DNA of 64,000 bases from Methylophaga nitratireducenticrescens. Lineage in GTDB: Bacteria; Pseudomonadota; Gammaproteobacteria; Nitrosococcales; Methylophagaceae. The first letter of the stretch is position 1. Each line of letters starts with the position of its first letter. Location: assembly GCF_000260985.4 (NCBI RefSeq), contig NC_017857.3, positions 2,967,001 through 3,031,000 of the forward strand, given 5' to 3'. Below are positions 36,204-47,354 of this stretch, one piece after another. The position numbers and the translations under genes were made by a program. The notes beneath the pieces were generated by a model. That model saw nothing but the letters and a program-made list of their open reading frames with translations. It had not been told where the DNA came from and did not search any database.

Positions 36204-37264
36204 ATAATCAACGTGGCCTTTCTCTGGTTGAATTAATGGTAGCTATTGTTCTGGGATTGATATTGGTTGCGGGCGTAATTGAATTGTTCGTTAATAATCG
36301 TCAAGTCTATCGTGTTCAGGAAGCAAAAGCGCGAATGCAGGAAGATGGCCGTTTTGCACTGCACCATATCAGCCGAATAATGCTTAATTCAGGCTACAGA
36401 GGATGTGATTCTTTACAGAATCAAAATGCCAATATGGAACAGGACAAACGCCCCTTAGAAAATGTATTAAATGGTGCTAACGCTTATTTATGGCGTTTGG
36501 ATATACCTATCGAAGGTAGTGAAGGTACTAGCGGTGCATTTAATCCGGCACTTGATGCAACAATTAGTGGGAATGCCCTCGCGGGGTCAGATGTCATTAC
36601 AATTCGCACTGTGAGTTCTGGTCATGCAAATATTATCGATCATGATGGCACTGACTTTACTGCGCCACTTGAAACCGGTACCGACAATACTTTTACACCA
36701 TGTGATCCGGATCCCGACAGCCCAGATTATGAACCTACTTGTAGCAATATTGCTTTGGTTACAACCTGTGATAGTGCCGCCATATTTCAAATTACCAATG
36801 ATCCTTCTTCAGGAACAATAGAACATGCCGCTGGTGTGGGTTCACCTGGCAATTCTTCTGCTAATTTAGGTGATAACTTTGGTGGTGGTTGGCTGAATAC
36901 CTATTCTGCCAATACTTTTTATATTCGACAAGGCGCTTCGGGTCCTTCTCTTTATCAAAAAGTGCTGGATAACGCATCTCAGGAGCTTATTGAAGGCGTT
37001 GAGAGAATGGAAATTCTCTACGGTGTTGATACTAATCAGGATTTTTCTGTAGATGATTACAGAACAGCAAATGCAGTAGGAAATTGGGCAAACGTAATCA
37101 GTGTTCGTATAAGTCTTTTAATGGTGAGTCTGGAAAATAATCTGGTCGTGAATGGACCGCAGGATTATTACTTCAATGGTGCCACTATTACTCCTGCAGC
37201 TAATGACCGCAGATTGAGACGTGTCTTTACTCAAACTATTGTTCTACGCAATCGCACATCATGA
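36200..37264 (+). CDS. pilW: Minor pilin PilW
   Basis: 354-residue prepilin-like protein. The helix RGLSLVELMVAIVLGLILVA has the conserved Glu of the pilin family, with Leu in place of Phe-Thr. The PilW domain includes AKARMQEDGRFALHHISRIM. The central region is rich in Asp, Thr and Cys and is probably disulfide-stabilised. It overlaps both neighbours by 4 bp. Confidence 0.9.
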   Translation: MNNQRGLSLVELMVAIVLGLILVAGVIELFVNNRQVYRVQEAKARMQEDGRFALHHISRIMLNSGYRGCDSLQNQNANMEQDKRPLENVLNGANAYLWRLDIPIEGSEGTSGAFNPALDATISGNALAGSDVITIRTVSSGHANIIDHDGTDFTAPLETGTDNTFTPCDPDPDSPDYEPTCSNIALVTTCDSAAIFQITNDPSSGTIEHAAGVGSPGNSSANLGDNFGGGWLNTYSANTFYIRQGASGPSLYQKVLDNASQELIEGVERMEILYGVDTNQDFSVDDYRTANAVGNWANVISVRISLLMVSLENNLVVNGPQDYYFNGATITPAANDRRLRRVFTQTIVLRNRTS

Positions 37265-37800
37265 ATAAACTAATGGAAACAAATCAAAAAGGTGCGGCGT
37301 TAATCGTCAGCTTGATTATTCTGGTTTTAATGACGCTGTTAGGCCTATCCAGTATCAGCACAAGCTCACTTGAAGAAAAAATGACCACCAACCTTCGTGA
37401 TCATGAATTAGCTTTTCAGGCAGCCGAAATTGCACTACGTGATGCTGAGAAAAGAATCTCTGCATTTGTTACTGAACCGATTGCAACCCAGGATGGTAGT
37501 AATGAAAACACTTGGAATACCAATGCCATGGATCCTACTCCAACAAATGCTGCGCCATGGTGGCTGGAGCGCGATGCAGCCTGGTGGAATGCTAATGGAA
37601 TTGCCTCAGTAAACGTGGCAAACGTAGCTACCCCCCCCAGATATATTATTGAAGAATTAGTCTTTGACAATGATGACGAAAACAAAGGAACAGGTTCCCC
37701 AGTTGATGGCGTTGTCCATTATCGTATTACAGCTCGCGGTACCGGTGGTTCTGACCAAGCCAGAGTTTTATTGCAAAGCACTGTTATTAAGAGGTACTAA
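37261..37800 (+). CDS. pilX: Minor pilin PilX
   Basis: 179-residue protein with the PilX N-terminal signature QKGAALIVSLIILVLMTLLG and TSSLEEKMTTNLRDHELAFQ, then AAEIALRDAE. In Pseudomonas PilX is a minor pilin needed for priming assembly. It starts within the end of pilW (ATGA overlap) and ends 2 bp before pilY1. Confidence 0.9.
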   Translation: MNKLMETNQKGAALIVSLIILVLMTLLGLSSISTSSLEEKMTTNLRDHELAFQAAEIALRDAEKRISAFVTEPIATQDGSNENTWNTNAMDPTPTNAAPWWLERDAAWWNANGIASVNVANVATPPRYIIEELVFDNDDENKGTGSPVDGVVHYRITARGTGGSDQARVLLQSTVIKRY

Positions 37801-37802
37801 TA

Positions 37803-40800
37803 ATGAGATATTTTATCTTAAAATGCACAGTGGGATTTATTTTATTAATAAGTAATAGTGCTTTTGCTACAACATTAAATATCAGCAATGTTCCCCTTTA
37901 TCTAGGTGGTAGTATTGAGCCGAATATCATGTTTACACTTGATGATTCCGGATCCATGCAATGGGAAGTGATGCCCGATGAAAATCGATATTTCAGCAGC
38001 TATGTTTTCCCAAGACCTGGCAATTTATATGGTGGGGTAACCTACGCAAATCAAATTGCAAATTTTGATGATGATAATGTCCATAACTTTTTTACACGTT
38101 CGTCAGCTAATAATGCAGTTTTTTATAATCCCGATGTAACCTATGTTCCATGGAGTAATGCCGACGGCACCAGCATGGGAAACGCTAATGTCAACAATGC
38201 TTTATACAACCCTGCTATTCCGGCACTTGGGGGAATTGATTTAGTAAATCAACAAACCCAGTATGCATGTTGGTTTAGAAATAACAGTGACCTAACACAG
38301 GCATTCGGGGACCCGTGTAATGGTAATCACAGCTTCTGGCCAATCACTTATTTCAAGTATAATGGCGGCAGCCGCACATCTCGAAGCAGCTATACCCGAG
38401 TTCAAATTACTACTTCAACCTCATCCTCTACTACGTTCACCAGCCCAAGTGGAATTGTTAGAACCAAAGCAGAAGAAATTCAAAACTTTGCTAATTGGTT
38501 TCAATACTATCGCTCGCGAGTTTTGACTGCGAGAGCGGGTGTCGGCAGAGCTTTTGCCAAACAAGGTTCGAATCTGCGTGTCGGTTTTGCAGCAATTAAT
38601 CAGGGCAGCAAAACCATTGATGGTGTTACCAGTAATCGGGCAGTTATTGAAGGGTTAAGACAATTCTCCGGTTCAAACCGAGCAGATTTTTTTGACAACC
38701 TTTATGAGCGTGTAATTAACAACTCAGGAACTCCCCTTCGCTCGGCCACCAATAGTGTTGGCCAATATTTCGAAAGAACTGATAACTCCGGTCCGTGGGG
38801 AAATACACCAGGTACTAATAATGATGCAGAACATCTTTCATGCCGGCAGAGCTATCATATTTTAACAACTGATGGTTACTGGAATGGCGCTAGTCCAGGT
38901 GTTGGCAATACCGATGGAACCAGTGGAGAAGTGATCTCAGGCCCAGATAATGATGATTATCAATATACTCCAGTAAATCCATATACAGATGGGTGGGATA
39001 ACACCTTGGCGGATGTGGCAATGGAATACTGGAAACGCGATCTTCGGCAGGATTTAACTAACAATGTCCCTATAAATCAGGAAGATCCTGCGTTCTGGCA
39101 ACATTTAGTAAACTTTACCGTAGGACTAGGGGTTAATGGTACATTGGATCCTAATACAGATTTCGAAGCATTAGAGTCTGGAAGTATAGGTTGGCCGGAA
39201 CCCTCGGCAAATGCAGAGGAAAATATCGACGATCTGTGGCACGCTGCTGTTAACAGCCGTGGTTCCTTCTTTAGCGCAACAGACCCTGATACTTTTGCTG
39301 ATTCTTTGGCAGCTATTCTGTCAAATATTTCATCAAGGACTTCTTCGGCTGCATCTGTGGCGTTAAATTCGGGCTCAGTGTCTGGTGATAGCAAAATTTA
39401 TCAAGCACGATTTGACAGTGGCGATTGGAGTGGTCAGCTATTAGCTTTTGAAATTGAAGAAGATGCTTCCGTTGGTAATATTGCCTGGGATGCCGGAACT
39501 AAGATACCGGCCGCTAACAATCGGGTTATTGCTACTTATGATGGAAATTCCGGTAAACCTTTCAGGTGGGCATCAATTTCAGCAAGCCAACAAGCGAAAC
39601 TTGGCAGCCAATTAATTTTAAATTACTTACGCGGCGACCAATCCAATGAAGCTAGTAACGAAGGAGGGACGCTAAGAAATCGAAACCGATTACTTGGCGA
39701 TATTATTAATTCTGCTCCCACTTACGCTGCAGCTCCAGGTTCACGTTATCAAGATAACTGGGGAGCATCCCAACCTGAAACAGCTAGTCCCTATTCAGCT
39801 TATGTGGTGGCAAATATTAATCGGCAAGGATTAGTTTTTGTCGGTGCTAACGATGGCATGCTTCACGCTTTTGATGCCGATACTGGTGTTGAAAAGTTTG
39901 CTTATGTTCCCAATGCGATTTATAACAATTTAAATAACTTGACTAATACCAGTTATACACACAGATACTTTGTAGATGGTAGCCCAACAATTGTAGATGC
40001 CTTTATCAGTGGTAGCTGGCGTACAGTGCTCGTTTCAGGACTAGGTGCAGGCGGACAGGGTATCTTTGCATTGGATATAACTGATCCAACAAGTCTCAAT
40101 ACAGAGGCAAATGTTGCTAATAAAGTTTTATGGGAATTTACAGATCAGGATGATCGAGATCTTGGGTTTACTTTTGGACAAGCAAGTATAGTTCGACTAA
40201 ATAATGGCGAATGGGCAGCTCTAGTTGGCGGTGGCTATAACAATACTGCAGACAATAATTTAGACAGTAACGATGCTCAAGACAGCCAGACTGGTAATGG
40301 CGTCATTTATCTTATAAATCTGGCAGATGGAAGTCTGATTAAGAAGTTTGACACATTAGTTGGTACTAATGACGATCCAACCGGCGCCCAACGGCCAAAT
40401 GGTATCGCTTCTCCAACCGCAATTGATATTAATAATGACAATATCGTAGACGCTATTTATGCTGGGGATTTATTCGGAAATGTTTGGAGTATAAATGTAA
40501 CCGGCCAGGATGAGGATAATTGGGACTTTACCTATCTGGATTCCAATAACCCTGAACCACTTTATACTGCTTGTGCAGGAGAAACATGTTCAGGGGCGAA
40601 TATTCAACCCATAACAACTCGCATTCAAGTTGTAAAACACCCTAGGGAAAATGGCTATTTGTTATTATTTGGTACGGGTAAATACTTTGAAGTAGGGGAT
40701 AATTCTAGTGAAAATCAGGTCACTCAGAGTTTTTATAGTATTTGGGATAAAAGACCGTCAGAACTTATAGCTTTTGACCGAAGTGATCTTTTACAACAAC

Positions 40801-41342
40801 AAATTCTGCAACAGGTATCTGTAGATGGATTCAATTATCGTATTACCTCTGATGAGCTGATTAATTGGACAGAACATTCTGGCTGGTACATTGATCTTGT
40901 TAATCAGGATGTAAATTCAGGTAACCTGGGAGAAAGACAAGTAAGCAATGCCATTATTCGTAATGGGCGGATTATATTTACTACGTTAATTCCATCAGAT
41001 GATCCTTGTGCATTCGGTGGATCTGGTTGGTTAATGGAAATGAATTATGCTACGGGTGCAAGATTATCTTATTCGCCCTTTGATGTTAATGGAGATGGCG
41101 TTTTTACATCTGAAGACTTCTTTATGATTGATACAGATGGAGATGGTGACCCAGATACTGAAGTTCCATACAGCGGAAAAGAATCAAAAGTAGGTATTAT
41201 TCCAACCCCAAGTATCGTCAATCAGCCCGGTGGACAACAGGAAATTAAATATACTAGTGGTGCTGATGGCAATATTGAAGTAACGATTGAAAATCCTGGT
41301 CCAGGATATGAGGGACGTCAGTCATGGCGTCAATTGCAGTAA
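37803..41342 (+). CDS. pilY1: PilY1 type IV pilus tip adhesin/assembly factor
   Basis: 1179-residue secreted protein with an N-terminal signal peptide (about 1-22, NSAFA). A MIDAS-type DDSGSM lies at 47-52, so a von Willebrand A-like region is likely. The C-terminal PilC/PilY1 beta-propeller (about 640-1050) contains VFVGANDGMLHAFDADTG and a calcium-binding-like loop DINNDNIVD. Two more Asp-rich EF-hand-like loops (DVNGDGVFTSED, DTDGDGDPDTE) lie near the end. PilY1 controls retraction, adhesion and, in Pseudomonas, surface sensing. GAGGT precedes the ATG. Confidence 0.92.
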   Translation: MRYFILKCTVGFILLISNSAFATTLNISNVPLYLGGSIEPNIMFTLDDSGSMQWEVMPDENRYFSSYVFPRPGNLYGGVTYANQIANFDDDNVHNFFTRSSANNAVFYNPDVTYVPWSNADGTSMGNANVNNALYNPAIPALGGIDLVNQQTQYACWFRNNSDLTQAFGDPCNGNHSFWPITYFKYNGGSRTSRSSYTRVQITTSTSSSTTFTSPSGIVRTKAEEIQNFANWFQYYRSRVLTARAGVGRAFAKQGSNLRVGFAAINQGSKTIDGVTSNRAVIEGLRQFSGSNRADFFDNLYERVINNSGTPLRSATNSVGQYFERTDNSGPWGNTPGTNNDAEHLSCRQSYHILTTDGYWNGASPGVGNTDGTSGEVISGPDNDDYQYTPVNPYTDGWDNTLADVAMEYWKRDLRQDLTNNVPINQEDPAFWQHLVNFTVGLGVNGTLDPNTDFEALESGSIGWPEPSANAEENIDDLWHAAVNSRGSFFSATDPDTFADSLAAILSNISSRTSSAASVALNSGSVSGDSKIYQARFDSGDWSGQLLAFEIEEDASVGNIAWDAGTKIPAANNRVIATYDGNSGKPFRWASISASQQAKLGSQLILNYLRGDQSNEASNEGGTLRNRNRLLGDIINSAPTYAAAPGSRYQDNWGASQPETASPYSAYVVANINRQGLVFVGANDGMLHAFDADTGVEKFAYVPNAIYNNLNNLTNTSYTHRYFVDGSPTIVDAFISGSWRTVLVSGLGAGGQGIFALDITDPTSLNTEANVANKVLWEFTDQDDRDLGFTFGQASIVRLNNGEWAALVGGGYNNTADNNLDSNDAQDSQTGNGVIYLINLADGSLIKKFDTLVGTNDDPTGAQRPNGIASPTAIDINNDNIVDAIYAGDLFGNVWSINVTGQDEDNWDFTYLDSNNPEPLYTACAGETCSGANIQPITTRIQVVKHPRENGYLLLFGTGKYFEVGDNSSENQVTQSFYSIWDKRPSELIAFDRSDLLQQQILQQVSVDGFNYRITSDELINWTEHSGWYIDLVNQDVNSGNLGERQVSNAIIRNGRIIFTTLIPSDDPCAFGGSGWLMEMNYATGARLSYSPFDVNGDGVFTSEDFFMIDTDGDGDPDTEVPYSGKESKVGIIPTPSIVNQPGGQQEIKYTSGADGNIEVTIENPGPGYEGRQSWRQLQ

Positions 41343-41360
41343 TTTACTAAGGTTACCTGT

Positions 41361-41657
41361 ATGAAAATATTTTCTATTCTGGTTTTTATGTTGTTTAGCG
41401 CAAGTGCATTTTCTGGTGCTAACACCAGTTTTACTCAGACTGGAGTTATCAGTGAAGAATCAGGTCATTCAAATACTATAATAATTAATGACACTGCCTA
41501 TCGGATAGATAGCAATACAAATGTTCATGCATTGGTTCGTCATGGTGAGTTAGGTCCTCAGCTTCCTGCAGGCGAACTAATCGGTTTCAATACAACAAAT
41601 GAAGAAAATAGCGAGCTGCCATATGTCACTGACATCTGGTTACTCAATGCTAATTAA
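41361..41657 (+). CDS. Small secreted protein at the pilY2 position
   Basis: 98 residues with a signal peptide (MKIFSILVFMLFSASAFS) and a beta-rich mature part with no cysteines. It lies between pilY1 and pilE, exactly where pilY2 sits in Pseudomonas aeruginosa. Size fits PilY2, but I cannot claim sequence homology by eye. The mature segment, about 80 residues (GVISEESGHSNTIIINDTAY, RIDSNTNVHALV), looks like a small periplasmic fold. Likely a pilus accessory factor by position only. Confidence 0.65.
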   Translation: MKIFSILVFMLFSASAFSGANTSFTQTGVISEESGHSNTIIINDTAYRIDSNTNVHALVRHGELGPQLPAGELIGFNTTNEENSELPYVTDIWLLNAN

Positions 41658-41671
41658 CAGGAACTGAGAAT

Positions 41672-42061
41672 ATGAGCACTACACCTCAGAAAGGATTTAC
41701 GCTAATTGAGTTGATGATAACGGTTGCGATAATCGCCATTATCGCTGCAATTGCTTACCCATCGTATCTTGAGCAAGTTAGAGAGACTCGTAGATCGAAT
41801 GCGCAGGCTGATTTACTTGAACTGGTAAGTTTTATGGAAAGATATTATGGTGAAAACTTCTCTTATGCAGGTGCTAATTTACCTTTCATCAATTCACCAA
41901 AGCAAGGTAACAGCTTTTATAACCTGAGTTTCACTGCTCCACCAACCGCCACCGCTTATACTATCCAGGCAGATCCTATTGGGGGGCAAAACGGTGATCG
42001 TTGTGGTACGATGACTATTAACCACAATAATCAAAGGACACCAGCTAATGATTGTTGGTAA
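41672..42061 (+). CDS. pilE: Minor pilin PilE
   Basis: 129-residue prepilin with leader MSTTPQKG and the N-helix FTLIELMITVAIIAIIAAIA, followed by YPSYLEQVRETRRSNAQADL, which is typical of PilE-type minor pilins. Two cysteines near the C-terminus (DRCGTM and the penultimate Cys) would form the D-loop. It closes the operon and is followed by a terminator. Confidence 0.9.
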   Translation: MSTTPQKGFTLIELMITVAIIAIIAAIAYPSYLEQVRETRRSNAQADLLELVSFMERYYGENFSYAGANLPFINSPKQGNSFYNLSFTAPPTATAYTIQADPIGGQNGDRCGTMTINHNNQRTPANDCW

Positions 42062-42098
42062 ATTAGTAAGATAGCAAGAAGTGTAAACCCATAAAAAA

Positions 42099-42122
42099 AC
42101 CCGCGTTAAGCGGGTCTTTTTT
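42099..42122 (+). terminator. Intrinsic terminator of the minor pilin operon
   Basis: The stem ACCCGC/GCGGGT (42099-42115) with a 5-nt loop is followed by CTTTTTT. An A-run precedes it, so it can also act on the minus strand. Confidence 0.88.
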
Positions 42123-42131
42123 ATATAGAGT

Positions 42132-42137
42132 TAATTA
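42132..42137. repeat. IS982 target-site duplication, left copy
   Basis: TAATTA directly precedes the left terminal repeat and is repeated at 43068-43073 after the right end. The motif is itself palindromic, so the duplication is suggestive, not proof. Confidence 0.6.
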
Positions 42138-43067
42138 ACCTCAGATCTGCATAAGCGCGCCCTTTTCATTCCTGTTCAACTTGATAGAAGGCTTCTTGGG
42201 TTGGAAGGTATAAGCCACCAATCCAGCCATGAGGTGGACCATAAAGCTGACAGGGCTGCGGTGCCGTGAGTGTTCGATTTGAGAAATATTCTTCAATTGG
42301 TCAAATATTGTTTCAATCACATAGCGTTTTCTCAACATCAACCGGTCCCATAACGTCATCAGTTGCGGTTTCATATTCTTGCGAATGCCGGTGACCAGCT
42401 TAATGCCTTGTTCGGCTAATGACTCTTTAAGTGTTTGAGACAGATAACCTTTATCGCCATACAAGGTGCCCCATAGCTGTTTGACCATGTCCGGTATGGG
42501 CTTGCGGTCATCAATATTGGCCGTTGTGATTTTTACTGAAAGTATTTCACCTTGTTCGTTCACTAACAGGTGTAGCTTGAAGCCATAAAACCAGCCCATG
42601 GTGCCCTTGCCTCGCTCTGCAACACCGCTAAAGACACGGTTTCGAGGAATGCGAATGTTGTGGCATACCGCCAGTTTGGTTGAATCAACAAAGGCGATGC
42701 CGGTTGGTTTGCCGTAACGTTGTGTCATAAAGGCACACAGGGGAACCAGCACACTTTGCAGCAGTTTCAACATGCGGGTATAGCTAACCAGTTGGGGGAA
42801 AGCTTGCTTCAAGTGCTTCCGGGCATAGTGTGTATAAAAGGTCTTGAAGTCTCTGAAGCGGAGCTGGTGAAATAAAATCAGAATAGTGATGACTTCACTT
42901 TCCGACAACTTGCCAGGCCGGGATAAATCTTTGGCAAAAATCATCGACTTCGCAATACATTTTCTCTAAATTGTACATAGTTGAGCCCTTTCGTTTCTCG
43001 TTTTTGGTCAAACGATTCGATCGTGGCTCAGGCTTTTAGTTCCTCTTTTCTTATGCGCAGCTCAGGT
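42138..43067 (-). mobile_element. IS982-family insertion sequence
   Basis: 930-bp element bounded by 18-bp imperfect inverted repeats: left end ACCTCAGATCTGCATAAG (42138-42155) and right end, read inward, ACCTGAGCTGCGCATAAG (43050-43067), matching at 14 of 18 positions. A TAATTA duplication flanks it. The element is slightly shorter than the usual 1 kb, in agreement with a short deletion in the transposase. It lies between the pilin terminator and the stop codon of the LapA-like gene, so no gene is disrupted. Confidence 0.85.
42141..42978 (-). pseudogene. IS982-family transposase, broken by a short N-terminal deletion
   Basis: The family's N-terminus is present from the ATG at 42978: MYNLEKMYCEVDDFCQRFIP then AWQ, but this frame stops at TGA soon after. 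The rest (from RPGKLSESEVITILILFHQL) is in another frame and runs to 42141, with the DDE-type core FVDSTKLAVCHN and YGDKGYLSQ. At the junction (42909-42921) the same bases read as PAWQ in one frame and RPGK in the other, so roughly 10-15 residues were probably lost by recombination between short repeats. An internal ATG at 42944 gives a 267-residue frame that is unlikely to transpose. Confidence 0.82.
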
Positions 43068-43073
43068 TAATTA
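43068..43073. repeat. IS982 target-site duplication, right copy
   Basis: TAATTA follows the right terminal repeat directly and matches the left flank at 42132-42137. Confidence 0.6.
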
Positions 43074-43074
43074 G

Positions 43075-45078
43075 TTAACTATCAACATTCACATGACCAT
43101 CCTGCACCAGCTTATTAATAATCTCAGCCTGTTGCGTTGAAGTATCAAACCCTCCGAGGCCCATATCGGCAAGAGTTGTACCTTGCAAAGTAATCGTTTG
43201 CTTGACGTCGCCACCAGCACCCTCGGGCTTGAGCTCAATAACGGTATCAACCCCATTATCTTCAATATGAATATAATCAGCTAAATCTCCGGACTCTTCA
43301 CCAACAAGAATGTCTGCAAAATCAAGTACATCACCTTGCTCAATATTAAAATCAGTAACGGTATCCTGGGCGGAGATATTGGAAAGATTAAACTCATCCC
43401 CTGCCTGCCATACAAATAAATCAGCCCCATCGCCACCCGTCAGAATATCATTACCAGCTCCACCAATAATGACATCATCTTGATCGGTACCAATCAATTC
43501 GTTATTTCCACGTCCATCCTGAATAATATTAGGTGTAGTTGGATCAGGAATATCATCACCAGCGGTAATAACGACACTAACAGGCGGACTGATATTGCCA
43601 GCTTCATCAGTTGTAGTATATTCAAATTCCGTATCAGGTATTTCTTTTACAGAAACGCTTTGAATATAATAATCGCTACTGTCTACAGGATTAGGTTTGT
43701 TGTTGGCATATTCTGTTCCAGTAAATACGAGCTCATCAAAAACAACATCGCTTGGTAGCGTAAAAGTAGCATTACCGGAATTGATTGTTAAATTCTCTTT
43801 GCCTAGCGAGAAATCAATTAATTTTCCATCGTCTATTGAAGGTGCTGCTCCAGGGGTAGTTGTAAAAGTCCAAGCCCCAACCAGTGCACCGTTTAAATAA
43901 GCTTGGACCTTCCCAACTTCATTTTCATTTGCAATGAGTCTACTAACAGAAATCTCTGCTTCAGTAGAGTTATTAGCAAACTTCATGATGATTTTTTCAG
44001 AAGCGACACCGCGATGTTCCAATTGCCCTGGCACAATAGTACCTCCGGCAACACCAATCCCATCTTTGTCGAATGCAATTTCACCTAAAGAACCATCCAG
44101 TCTCATTGCTATCAGTTCGACACCATCCCATGCTGAAGCATTGGTTCCAGCACCACCATAGGAATGAGCAGGTGATAATGCGTCTTGCCATTGTTCTTCT
44201 GTAGCGCTCCAGAAAATAATGTCGTCGGCATTAAAGTTGTCTCCAACACTTAATACTACCCATTCTCCGCTTATCATTTTATAAAGCGTACCAAATGTTG
44301 GAGGTTCGCCGGTTAAAGAAAAATCCAGATCGGCCAAGCCCGTTTCATTATCTACCCCACCCAACGTGGCTTCATTTTCATAAACAATTGGATTATCACT
44401 ACCCTCGGAATTATCCACAAAACCATCTACAGAAAACTGTTTAAAAACAAATGAACCTGGGGGTAAATTCAATTCTGATTGTTCTGCAAATTCATAACTA
44501 GTTAATACCGGATCAGCAACTGGTCGTTCGTTATCAACTGGAGGAGGTATTATTGGATCTTGATCGATAGGATCTAAATCACCCGACTCATCAACTAAAA
44601 ACTCAAATGCCGGTGGATCAGGGAAAGCAATACCCGGCCCTGTTGTATCAAAACCTGAATCAGGTGTAATTCGTGGGGCAAGATAATCTACAACAACTGC
44701 TTCGCTGCCACCTTCACTGGTGGGCTGTGCACCTGGACCTGCAGCAGTTGGGTCAGCAACTTCAGTAGGATCTTCGCCTGCGAGTAAAGCCTGTTGAATG
44801 GCGTCTATATCATCCACCACGTCAGCGGCAGGTGGTGTATCAACCTCAGCAACATCAAATTCAAATGCATCGCTGTCGAGAACAGCCTGCGAGTTTCGTC
44901 CCAGATCCATCACACTACCGTCAGGGAATTCTATTTCGATAGCACCAGCCAAACCGGTGGTAATGACTTCGTTTGGAAAAACGTTGTCACCAACCTGTAA
45001 ATTTCTCACTGCCCCATTGACTGCAGTCGCCGTTGCAGTGCCAATTAGGGCTGTAATAATACCGGTTTCTGTAGCCAT
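43075..45078 (-). CDS. Compact LapA-like type I secreted adhesin with retention module
   Basis: 667-residue acidic protein without an N-terminal signal peptide. Residues 1-75 match the retention module of LapA-type adhesins (TTGLAGAIEIEFPDGSVMDL, GRNSQAVLD). TAAG follows at 111-114, the placement of the LapG protease site that releases LapA. A central beta-rich part (about 200-490) is followed by a short RTX stretch GGAGNDILTGGDGADLF near 540-560 and a C-terminal type I secretion domain. LapA proteins are usually thousands of residues with long repeats; this one has none. GGAGAG precedes the ATG. LapB/C/E, LapD and LapG genes are not in the window. Possible role: small, releasable biofilm or surface protein. 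Confidence 0.82.
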   Translation of the reverse strand: MATETGIITALIGTATATAVNGAVRNLQVGDNVFPNEVITTGLAGAIEIEFPDGSVMDLGRNSQAVLDSDAFEFDVAEVDTPPAADVVDDIDAIQQALLAGEDPTEVADPTAAGPGAQPTSEGGSEAVVVDYLAPRITPDSGFDTTGPGIAFPDPPAFEFLVDESGDLDPIDQDPIIPPPVDNERPVADPVLTSYEFAEQSELNLPPGSFVFKQFSVDGFVDNSEGSDNPIVYENEATLGGVDNETGLADLDFSLTGEPPTFGTLYKMISGEWVVLSVGDNFNADDIIFWSATEEQWQDALSPAHSYGGAGTNASAWDGVELIAMRLDGSLGEIAFDKDGIGVAGGTIVPGQLEHRGVASEKIIMKFANNSTEAEISVSRLIANENEVGKVQAYLNGALVGAWTFTTTPGAAPSIDDGKLIDFSLGKENLTINSGNATFTLPSDVVFDELVFTGTEYANNKPNPVDSSDYYIQSVSVKEIPDTEFEYTTTDEAGNISPPVSVVITAGDDIPDPTTPNIIQDGRGNNELIGTDQDDVIIGGAGNDILTGGDGADLFVWQAGDEFNLSNISAQDTVTDFNIEQGDVLDFADILVGEESGDLADYIHIEDNGVDTVIELKPEGAGGDVKQTITLQGTTLADMGLGGFDTSTQQAEIINKLVQDGHVNVDS

Positions 45079-45222
45079 AATACTCTCCGCTGAAATATTG
45101 CTTCCCTAGGTCAACAAATAATTTTGTGACCAACATAGCGGATAGTCTCCCATGACTCAAAAAACGGATCTACTGTACATTGGTACTAAATATATTAAGA
45201 AATGTTGAAAAAAGTTTAAGGC

Positions 45223-45269
45223 CTGTTGATCTTTCGCCGCCAGCAGTGGAGACGCTGAAAGATCAGCAA
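45223..45269. repeat. Structured repeat, copy 1 (hairpin)
   Basis: CTGTTGATCTTTC (45223-45235) pairs with GAAAGATCAGCAA (45257-45269), with a single G-U wobble in the plus-strand RNA, across a 21-nt GC-rich loop that has its own CAGC/GCTG pairing. A related hairpin is at 59324-59387. It lies between the orphan receiver gene and the LapA-like gene and has no T-run for termination. Confidence 0.6.
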
Positions 45270-45308
45270 CCTTTCAAACAGAGTAAGTCTTCTTGTTCGA
45301 AGATTTAA

Positions 45309-45727
45309 TTATTGACCAATATCCCCGGCAGCAAAATGATTAAGCATATCCGCAACCAAACGTCTGGGTAGCCATGCCTCACCATCATGCACTGCACGAA
45401 TGGCTTTCACTATCTTGTCATGTTGTGAAGGAGTGATATACCCTCTGGCCCTGAACCCGGTTGCTTTTAGCTGTTCGAAATCAGGAACCTTATCTGACAA
45501 AATTATCGTCTGATTACGCGAGAAATTCGTCGCCAAGACTAAACACAAAATATCCGTATTAATACGTTCGTTATATTGTTCAAGCACGGTAATATCGGCT
45601 TTCGCAGCTGTAATTTCTTTAATAGCAGTATCTATTGTGTCAGGCTCAATAACGGTTATATTCAAATCATCATGCACGACTGAATCAATAAAATTCGGTA
45701 TTGAGCGGCCTACCACCGCGACATTTA

Positions 45728-45731
<4 letters not shown>
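45309..45731 (-). CDS. Orphan receiver-like protein lacking a DNA-binding domain
   Basis: 140 residues from the ATG at 45731, which overlaps the slmA stop as ATGA. The fold pattern is receiver-like (INVAVVGRS at the start, ADITVLEQY in the middle). It ends in KAIRAVHDGEAWLPRRLVAD, the linker that normally joins a receiver to a LuxR-type HTH in FixJ/NarL-family regulators. The HTH is absent because the frame stops 15 residues later. The expected phospho-acceptor aspartate is not obvious. It may be a decayed regulator or a receiver that acts by protein contact. I do not recognise a named family. Confidence 0.7.
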
Positions 45732-47244
<1,513 letters not shown>

Positions 47245-47354
47245 TTAAAAAATTCTTCCTTGTCCTGCGCTTACTGCTTAGGCACTTTTTAATATTTTTG
47301 TTTATGCAAAATAGTGACCAATTTGAATCAGCTTATGTCATATAGACGATACAT

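Noticed and set aside
45046-45300. Possible CRISPR-like repeat or tRNA in the spacer upstream of the LapA-like gene
   Set aside because: No repeated unit with regular spacing and no cloverleaf; only the hairpin at 45223-45269 is real.
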